Source: Hymenobacter guriensis
Lineage (GTDB): Bacteria > Bacteroidota > Bacteroidia > Cytophagales > Hymenobacteraceae
DNA length: 64,000 nucleotides
Direction of reading: 5' to 3'
Assembly: GCF_015773195.1 (NCBI RefSeq)
Contig: NZ_JADWYK010000005.1
Coordinates: 124,001 to 188,000, forward strand
Positions 58,721 through 64,000 of the stretch are shown in pieces. The translations under genes and the position numbers were made by a program. The number at the start of each line of letters is the position of its first letter. Position 1 is the stretch's first letter. A model generated the notes under the pieces. It did no database searches. It saw only the letters and a list, made by a program, of their open reading frames with translations, and was not told where the DNA came from.

Positions 58721-59775
58721 ACTACATCCAGCACACCCGCGCTGCCCACCAGCAGCTGGCCAGTCAGCCCGCGGCCACCCCGCACCACGTCAGCCTGTAT
58801 TGGGCGCTGTTTTACCAGTGGAACGCTGCCCGCTTCCCGGCCATCCTGCCCCTGCATCACGCCGACCTGATGCGCGTCGCCCACATCGGCAACGAGAAGA
58901 CCTACCGCTCCGCCCTGCGCGACCTGCACGCTTGGCAGCTGCTGGCTTACCAGCCCAGCCACACCCGCTACCAGCCCAGTACCTGCTGCTTGGCTGACCT
59001 CTCCGACGCCCCCGGCATCGGGGGCGAAACCGCCCCTCAGGCCCCGCCCGCATCGGGGCCACAACTGCCCGCGCAGCCCGGCATCGGGGCCAGAAGTGCC
59101 CCTCATGCCACTGCTTCATCGGAGGCAGAACTGCCTGAACTACTTAGGGCAGAACTGCCCCTCATGCCGCCCGCATTGGGGGCAGAAGTGCCCCAACACT
59201 CCTTATATGATAAAACAGGTAGTAGTAAAACCTCTACCCATAAACCTACTCCCTTCGGTCGTAGTGGGGCGCCGCACCCCGAAAAAAAAATAGGGGAGAA
59301 GCCGGCCACCAACGACAGGCTTTCAGGGGCGGAGGTGGTCGGCGACGAACCGACGCCCCCAATTACGCCCCCAAAAAATCCGGCCGCCGGCTCCCGGGCG
59401 TCCACCGTCCGCCAGGCCGCCACCAGCACCCGCCCCGGCCGACCGCCGCGCCCGGAAATAACCTTCGCCGAGTCCGAGTACGCCGACGTGGAAAAGTTCA
59501 TCCAGGCCTTCCAGGGCACCGATTACGCCTTGGCCGACCTGCGCCTCTACCACGAGAAAGTGCGCCTCTGGCGCGACCGGAAAACCGGGGAGCCGCCCCG
59601 CCGCCGCGACTGGCTGGCCACCGCCCAACGCTTCATGCTCAACGACGCCCATGACAACCGCCTCAAACTCGCTCCAACCTCACCGCCAGGGGCATCTGCC
59701 GGCCCCGGCGGGCAGCAGCCCGGCAGCACAATTGATGCGCTTTACGAGCAGTTCTACCCTCGGCGCCCTGGTTAG
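58717..59775 (+). CDS. Putative phage replication initiator carrying an internal iteron array
   Basis: A 352-residue protein. Residues 1-95 look like a winged-helix domain of Bacteroidota phage and plasmid initiators (VSLYWALFYQWNAARFPAIL, MRVAHIGNEKTYRSALRDLH). Residues 98-255 are low-complexity and are encoded by the repeat array at 59020-59194 and an AT-rich stretch. The C-terminal 100 residues hold EYADVEKFIQAFQGTDYALA, YHEKVRLWRDRKTGEPPRR and DWLATAQRFMLND, a pattern seen in phage replication proteins. An initiator gene with its own origin inside is inferred from this layout. Starts within the previous stop codon. Confidence 0.65.
   Translation: MNYIQHTRAAHQQLASQPAATPHHVSLYWALFYQWNAARFPAILPLHHADLMRVAHIGNEKTYRSALRDLHAWQLLAYQPSHTRYQPSTCCLADLSDAPGIGGETAPQAPPASGPQLPAQPGIGARSAPHATASSEAELPELLRAELPLMPPALGAEVPQHSLYDKTGSSKTSTHKPTPFGRSGAPHPEKKIGEKPATNDRLSGAEVVGDEPTPPITPPKNPAAGSRASTVRQAATSTRPGRPPRPEITFAESEYADVEKFIQAFQGTDYALADLRLYHEKVRLWRDRKTGEPPRRRDWLATAQRFMLNDAHDNRLKLAPTSPPGASAGPGGQQPGSTIDALYEQFYPRRPG
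59020..59194. repeat. Six degenerate iterons inside the initiator gene
   Basis: Units centred on GGGGCAGAACTGCCCC begin at 59020, 59055, 59086, 59121, 59146 and 59177, spaced 25-35 bases apart. Each is itself an inverted repeat around GAA or CAA. Copies 4-6 are the most alike (GGCAGAACTGCC, GGGCAGAACTGCCC, GGGGCAGAAGTGCCCC). An AT-rich stretch follows at 59195-59260. Confidence 0.7.
59195..59260. other. AT-rich stretch, possible origin-unwinding element
   Basis: About 65 bases including CCTTATATGATAAAACAGGT and GTAGTAAAACCTC, sharply AT-rich inside an otherwise GC-rich gene and directly after the iteron array, as expected for a melting site. Confidence 0.5.
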
Positions 59776-60505
59776 CCAACCCACCACCGAAGCCACGGCC
59801 ATCCTGGTGGCCCAGCTTAGCGTCGGCCTCACCATCGAGCAGGCCGCCGCCGCGCCCAAGCTGTTCCAGCTCAGCCGCCAGTACGGCGAGGATGAAATCC
59901 GCAAGCTTCTGGCCGTCATCCTGCGCGCTTTCGTGGATTCCGTGCGCGTACCCGACAAGCCCACCGCCGCCGATATCCTCGACCTGGCCGATACGCTGCT
60001 GCTTACCTACTCCCACGATTCCCTGCGCGACATCGTGCTGGCCCTCAAACAGGCCCGCACCACCGGCACCATCTTCTACCAAGCCCTTGACCCCGCCACT
60101 ATCTACGGCTTGCTCAAAACCTACTTCGAGAAGAAGGCTCAGCACCTCGAACAGCAGCACCTCGACCAGAAAGCCCGCAGCACCGCCGCCGAAAACAGCG
60201 CCTTGGCTCAGCTGCAGCAAGCTGCCCCGCAAGTCGCCGCCGGCATCGGCCGCCAGCTCCCGCCCGACCACCCCAACCTCGACCACCTGCGCCAGCGCCT
60301 CACTGTCATCAAGCACAAGCTCCGCCGCGGCCTGCTCACCGACAACCAGGCCCAGCAGTTGCGCGCCGAAACCCACGCCGCCGCCCAGCGCGACCCGCGC
60401 CCCGACTGGCAGCCCAGTACCGAAGCTCAAAAGTTCATCAACGCCCGCCACCGTGCCGAAGACCGCCGCCTGGCTGAAAAGTACCGCCCCAACTCCGCCG
60501 CCTGA
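59735..60505 (+). CDS. Phage protein resembling DUF6633
   Basis: About 256 residues from ATG 59735, overlapping the previous gene by 41 bases (ATG 59651 is a longer alternative). The central part (IRKLLAVILRAFVDSVRVPD, ILDLADTLLLTYSHDSLRDI, VLALKQARTTGTIFYQALDP, IYGLLKTYFEKKAQHLEQQH) has the helical pattern I associate with DUF6633 proteins of Bacteroidota phages. Such proteins lie next to replication initiators and may act as helicase loaders, which is unproven. The tail is charged and helical. Confidence 0.65.
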   Translation: MRFTSSSTLGALVSQPTTEATAILVAQLSVGLTIEQAAAAPKLFQLSRQYGEDEIRKLLAVILRAFVDSVRVPDKPTAADILDLADTLLLTYSHDSLRDIVLALKQARTTGTIFYQALDPATIYGLLKTYFEKKAQHLEQQHLDQKARSTAAENSALAQLQQAAPQVAAGIGRQLPPDHPNLDHLRQRLTVIKHKLRRGLLTDNQAQQLRAETHAAAQRDPRPDWQPSTEAQKFINARHRAEDRRLAEKYRPNSAA

Positions 60506-60507
60506 AC

Positions 60508-60756
60508 ATGCACTCCTACACCACTACCCCCGCCCAGCGCTTGGCCGAGTTGCGCCGCGACCTGGCCACCAAAATCCGGCAACACCCTGCTTGGGTGCGT
60601 GAAAAGCGCCTCACCCAAGCCGCCGCCGACCAACGCCTAGCCGCCACCCGTGACGCCCTGGCCGACCTCGAACAGCTGCACGCGCCAACCCCAACTCCGG
60701 TGCTGTCAGCCACGCCGGCCACCAGCCTTATCAAATCCAAGTCCAGCAGCCAATAG
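60508..60756 (+). CDS. Small phage helical protein
   Basis: An 82-residue protein. Residues 8-56 form a charged helical hairpin (AQRLAELRRDLATKIRQHPA, WVREKRLTQAAADQRLAATR), a form common in short phage early proteins of unknown function. The rest is a Pro/Thr/Ser tail. It sits two bases after the preceding stop and two bases before the methyltransferase start. Confidence 0.6.
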   Translation: MHSYTTTPAQRLAELRRDLATKIRQHPAWVREKRLTQAAADQRLAATRDALADLEQLHAPTPTPVLSATPATSLIKSKSSSQ

Positions 60757-60758
60757 GA

Positions 60759-61508
60759 GTGAAGCTACTAACCCATGCCTCGCTCTTCACTGGCCTCGGT
60801 GCCTTCGACCTCGCCGCCGAGTGGCTCGGCTGGCCCACCATCTTTCAGGTCGAGCAAAACCCTTTCTGCCTCAGCGTCCTCGCCCGTCACTTCCCCTATG
60901 CCCACCGCCACCCCGACATCCGCACCTTCGACGCCACGCCCTACGCCGGCACAGTTGACGTGCTTACCGGCGGCTTCCCCTGCCAATCCTTCTCCCTTGC
61001 TGGAAAAGGCGCAATGGACCTCACGCTCTGGCGCCAGATGCTTCGCTGCGTGGTCGAGTGCCGCCCCGCGTGGGTCGTGGCAGAAAACGTTCGGGGCCTG
61101 CTTGCTCGTAGCCACGGGCTGGTACTCGAAGAAATCTGCGCTGACCTGGAAGCTGCGGGCTATTCCGTCTTCCCGCCGCTGCTACTTCCAGCTGCTGCCG
61201 CAGACGCCGACCACCGCCGCGAACGGCTTTGGCTGGTTGCCCACGCCCGTGGCCAACGACAGCCGCAACAGCACGCTACCCCCGTCCCAGAAGAACCGGA
61301 CCCGGGGTCAGTTCTGCTCCATTCCCTCGTTCCTGCTCAACCACAACTGCGCCCCCGGTACGCCTCTCTCCGTGAGGTTCTACGAGAGGCTGATGGGCTT
61401 CCCGAAGGACTGGACCCTACCACCCGCAACGCCGCCCTCCACGCCCTAGGCAATAGTATACACCCGATTGTAGCGTTCAACTTACTGCGTTGCATTGCCT
61501 ATGTGTAG
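60759..61508 (+). CDS. C5-cytosine DNA methyltransferase, compact phage type
   Basis: A 249-residue enzyme starting at GTG 60759. LFTGLGAFDLAAEWLGW is the SAM motif I, GGFPCQSFSLAG motif IV with Cys75, VVAENVRGLL motif VI, HRRERLWLVA motif VIII, and LHALGNSIHPIVAFNLL motifs IX-X. The target-recognition region is very short, about 70 residues, and the protein is shorter than typical enzymes of 330 or more. The second half of the gene also reads as a conserved-looking protein in the +1 frame. It may protect phage DNA from restriction. Last gene of the GC-rich early operon. Confidence 0.88.
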   Translation: MKLLTHASLFTGLGAFDLAAEWLGWPTIFQVEQNPFCLSVLARHFPYAHRHPDIRTFDATPYAGTVDVLTGGFPCQSFSLAGKGAMDLTLWRQMLRCVVECRPAWVVAENVRGLLARSHGLVLEEICADLEAAGYSVFPPLLLPAAAADADHRRERLWLVAHARGQRQPQQHATPVPEEPDPGSVLLHSLVPAQPQLRPRYASLREVLREADGLPEGLDPTTRNAALHALGNSIHPIVAFNLLRCIAYV

Positions 61509-61728
61509 TAATAATAATGCTTCCTCACCACTATAGTGAGGTGTTTTGTCTCTAAGCAGCGAATCAAACGACAAGTCAAATACCGCCTGCCTAGCAATTA
61601 CTGTCCTACTTGAATTTAATAAATAGTGTTTATCTGTTCTGTAAAACACTCCTGTAACGTGTAAATCTGACCTATATTTAGCGTCTCAATTTCTTTAGCG
61701 TCTCAGTTTATAAATTTTTACATCCATT
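61509..61728. promoter_or_regulatory. AT-rich promoter region with a 12-bp direct repeat
   Basis: The compact methyltransferase is followed by a weak hairpin (CCTCAC...GTGAGG, then TGTTTTG, 61524-61549). TTTAGCGTCTCA occurs at 61677-61688 and again at 61694-61705, 17 bases apart, and may be a regulator site for the helicase gene at 61729. TATATTTA at 61673-61680 resembles a -7 box. Confidence 0.5.
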
Positions 61729-64000
61729 ATGCCTCAGCTTCAGGCAGGTTATGCCATTGAGGAGGTTATCCGATTTCTATCCGATACCCAGCTTCACAAT
61801 CCGATTCCGGCATCTCAGGTCCGTGCGATGCTTCATCATCTATCGTGGTTCGAGGTCGAATCCTCTATCCGGTTTGATGGTCCTGGCATTGAGCATGATG
61901 ACGAGGCACTATGGACGGTAGCCGCCAATCTAGTTAGCCGGGGCCTGCCTACCAGGGCGCCGGTTTCTATTGCCAAAGCTATTTTGTCGGCTTATTGGCC
62001 AGGTGGCGCTCATTTCTGCAAAGAGCAAATGAGCAAGGGCGTACTGGCCTTCGCATTAGTTCCTCCCGCTAAACCCGATCTATGGGCTCAGTGGCTCTGG
62101 CGAGCTTTGCATCCTATCGATCCGCGTCTAGGAGCCGATGCACATTTCCTCAATCAACTTCAAAGTTGGGAGTCACACGGTAGCGACTATGAGCGCCGCT
62201 TTCTGACCAAGATTTTGCCCGCTGTTGATGGATCTTACCTCATGCAGATAGTACAGGCTCAAACAAGTTTGCGCAATCTACTTGAGTGGGCTCCCGATGA
62301 CGCCGAGCAGTTGCATAAGCTCCTGCAAAATAATCCTGAAGACTTTACCGACCAGTCAGTCGATTTCACCCTCCCGCTGCCATATCCTTGGCAGCGGAAT
62401 AACATAGCTACTAGCCCTCTCACCCGCGGGTTCGTGCTTGAGGTCGATGGCAGTCAACACTGGGAAGATGATACCCAGCGGCGCAAAGACTCAGCCCGCG
62501 ACAAAGCCACCCGCGACGCTGGTTGGCAACCAGTTCGTCTGCGCACTACTGAATTTTCGCAACCCGAGAAACCATTGGCTTCTCTGCAGGAGGCTATTCA
62601 ACAACACGAATATTTTCAGCAGCTAAGAACCAACTTTGAACGCTCGTTACTTGCTACATCCGCTGGGCAATCAGCGTTGGGGCTCACATTAGGCCCACTT
62701 GGTGTAGCACGCATCCACCGTACTTTACTTGAGTGTATGCTCAACGGAATCCTGTCAGCACACAAGCCGACTTGGAGAATTGTCGTAATAGAACGCGACT
62801 TGCCGTGTGCAGTCTTGGGTGTTGCCTCCCTTGTAGAGCAAATGACTCAACTCTATACCCTTCAGGGACTGCAACGGCAATTACCTAAAATCGAGCTACA
62901 CGTACAGTCTGCTGCTGAGTTCCCCCCCCTGATTATACCTGGTCAATTGGGTTTCACGGTTCAAGAAATTGCTTTTGGAGCTACAATCAGAGACGAGTAT
63001 GATCTATTGCTGGATGTGTCTATTCTTCAACGGCTCGGCTTCACCCAAGCACCTGTTCTAGACCGCACACCCTGCTTGACAATTCGCACTGCTCATGCTC
63101 CTCAGCAGGCTCGTCGATTCCGCACCGCGCCCCTTATCAAGTACTCTCCCATAGTCGAGCGAGATGGAAACAGTGAGTCATCCTATATTCTTCCAATTGA
63201 GGAAAGACCACGGGCGGCGGCTCTCAAATACTTTGTGCGCAACATATTTCGCAAAATGGGCCTGCGTAAAGGGCAGTTACCCATCATCAGCCGAGGCCTG
63301 CAGGCTAAGAGCGTTCTTGGTCTCTTACCTACCGGTGGCGGCAAGTCACTCACTTACCAGATAGCAGCTTTGCTGCAACCAGGAGTGGCCTTGGTTGTCG
63401 ACCCGATTAAGTCACTCATGCTTGATCAATTCGACGGCCTACACGACAACTGGATTGATGCCGCATCGTTCGTCAATGGTTCAGTTCGCTCCCGCGTTCA
63501 GCGGGAATTACGTCTGGCCCGTCTGGGCCGTGGCGAGCTGCTGTTCTTTTTCATTTCCCCGGAGCGCATGGTTATTCCGGAGTTTCGTCAGAAGCTCCAT
63601 AATATGCACCGCGCCGAACCCAGGGTTGGCTTTAGCTACTGCGTCATCGACGAAGCTCATTGCGTATCAGAGTGGGGGCATGATTTCCGCACACCTTACC
63701 TGCGTTTGGGTGCCAACGCCCGTCTCCACTGCCTTACCTATGAAGGTGAGTCCACTCCAATTCCTTTATACGGACTCACTGCTACTGCTTCATTTGATGT
63801 CTTGGCCGACGTGCAGCGAGAGCTTGGACTAGAACATGAGGACGAGGCTATAGTTCGAACGGAAGTTTCAGCTCGCCAAGAGCTTCATGTGCGCATCCTG
63901 CCTATTACTGTAGACGACCCCTTAGCTTTTGATGCTGCTGGGCCCGCAAAGCATCAGACAATCCTTGAATTACTTCCGAGAATCCCACAGGATTTGATCG
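61729..64000 (+). CDS. Large RecQ-like helicase with embedded DUF559-like nuclease segment, C-terminus outside window
   Basis: At least 757 residues, cut by the right edge. Residues 1-225 are unassigned. Residues about 235-290 (FVLEVDGSQHWEDDTQRRKD, then RDAGWQPVRLRTTEF) match the core of DUF559/Vsr-type PD-(D/E)xK nucleases: EVDG, QH and the strand after GW. Residues 515-700 are the RecQ motor: LLPTGGGKSLTYQ (Walker A, 533-545), VVDPIKSLMLDQF, VIDEAHCVSEWGHDFRTPYL with Asp641, and GLTATAS. The gene is much poorer in GC than the phage genes before it. It recalls helicases of defence islands (for example DpdF of the Dpd system), but I cannot assign it to a known system. Confidence 0.85.
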   Translation, partial: MPQLQAGYAIEEVIRFLSDTQLHNPIPASQVRAMLHHLSWFEVESSIRFDGPGIEHDDEALWTVAANLVSRGLPTRAPVSIAKAILSAYWPGGAHFCKEQMSKGVLAFALVPPAKPDLWAQWLWRALHPIDPRLGADAHFLNQLQSWESHGSDYERRFLTKILPAVDGSYLMQIVQAQTSLRNLLEWAPDDAEQLHKLLQNNPEDFTDQSVDFTLPLPYPWQRNNIATSPLTRGFVLEVDGSQHWEDDTQRRKDSARDKATRDAGWQPVRLRTTEFSQPEKPLASLQEAIQQHEYFQQLRTNFERSLLATSAGQSALGLTLGPLGVARIHRTLLECMLNGILSAHKPTWRIVVIERDLPCAVLGVASLVEQMTQLYTLQGLQRQLPKIELHVQSAAEFPPLIIPGQLGFTVQEIAFGATIRDEYDLLLDVSILQRLGFTQAPVLDRTPCLTIRTAHAPQQARRFRTAPLIKYSPIVERDGNSESSYILPIEERPRAAALKYFVRNIFRKMGLRKGQLPIISRGLQAKSVLGLLPTGGGKSLTYQIAALLQPGVALVVDPIKSLMLDQFDGLHDNWIDAASFVNGSVRSRVQRELRLARLGRGELLFFFISPERMVIPEFRQKLHNMHRAEPRVGFSYCVIDEAHCVSEWGHDFRTPYLRLGANARLHCLTYEGESTPIPLYGLTATASFDVLADVQRELGLEHEDEAIVRTEVSARQELHVRILPITVDDPLAFDAAGPAKHQTILELLPRIPQDLI

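Noticed and set aside
59020..59194. Spaced repeats considered as a CRISPR array
   Set aside because: Units are only about 16 bases, degenerate and palindromic, with spacing of 25-35 bases; they lie inside an open reading frame and no cas gene is near. Iterons fit better.

Overview
The window reads as chromosome from a high-GC member of the Bacteroidota, most likely a Hymenobacter-like Cytophagales bacterium. The grounds are family content (S46 peptidase, SusC-type plug sequence, a hybrid two-component regulator with AraC output, DUF3127, DUF1080) and AT-rich -7 boxes of the TAnnTTTG type ahead of several genes. No species name can be fixed from the sequence alone.

Bases 1-20 kb hold mostly housekeeping and envelope genes. 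They include a partial S46 dipeptidyl-peptidase, a DUF1232 protein, a DUF218/YdcF gene broken by an in-frame TAA, a DinB-fold protein, an SDR enzyme and a DUF3127 protein with an SSB-like tail. An isoaspartyl peptidase converges on a cyanophycinase, which suggests use of cyanophycin. These are followed by an M1 aminopeptidase, an L,D-transpeptidase, an XRE regulator with an elaborate operator region, a DEAD-box helicase, a Nudix hydrolase, and an LpxH-like phosphoesterase beside a glycosyltransferase.

Bases 21-42 kb form a scattered RNA-repair region. It has Hen1 (3'-terminal RNA 2'-O-methyltransferase), a HAD protein divergent from full-length Pnkp (kinase-phosphatase-ligase), two nucleotidyltransferases of the RlaP/YcgL type, and an ADP-ribosylglycohydrolase. 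Among them sit an OmpA-like protein, a DoxX/HxlR pair, an M28 peptidase and a roughly 2,040-residue alpha-2-macroglobulin. The last carries an inserted carboxypeptidase-regulatory plus TonB-plug module and keeps its CxEQ thioester motif. Long, near-perfect hairpin repeats of two sequence families punctuate bases 29-48 kb.

Bases 42-54.6 kb, all on the minus strand, look like a sugar catabolic locus of the 3-keto-glycoside type. It contains a GMC flavoprotein, a gluconate-dehydrogenase-subunit-3-like protein, a cytochrome c, a DUF1080 3-keto-disaccharide hydrolase, three TIM-barrel isomerase/epimerases, a Gfo/Idh/MocA dehydrogenase and an MFS permease. At its upstream end lies a one-protein hybrid sensor kinase with a periplasmic sugar-binding-like sensor and AraC output.

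From about 56.1 kb to the right edge lies an integrated phage-like element. It starts at a displaced tRNA-Asp 3' end next to an intact tRNA-Asp. It carries a CI/LexA-like repressor divergent from an early operon of overlapping small genes: DNA-binding proteins, a putative replication initiator with an embedded iteron array and AT-rich stretch, a DUF6633-like protein and a compact C5-cytosine methyltransferase. The last gene, of lower GC and cut by the window edge, is a large RecQ-like helicase whose N-terminal half contains a DUF559-like nuclease segment. It is a candidate defence or recombination gene.
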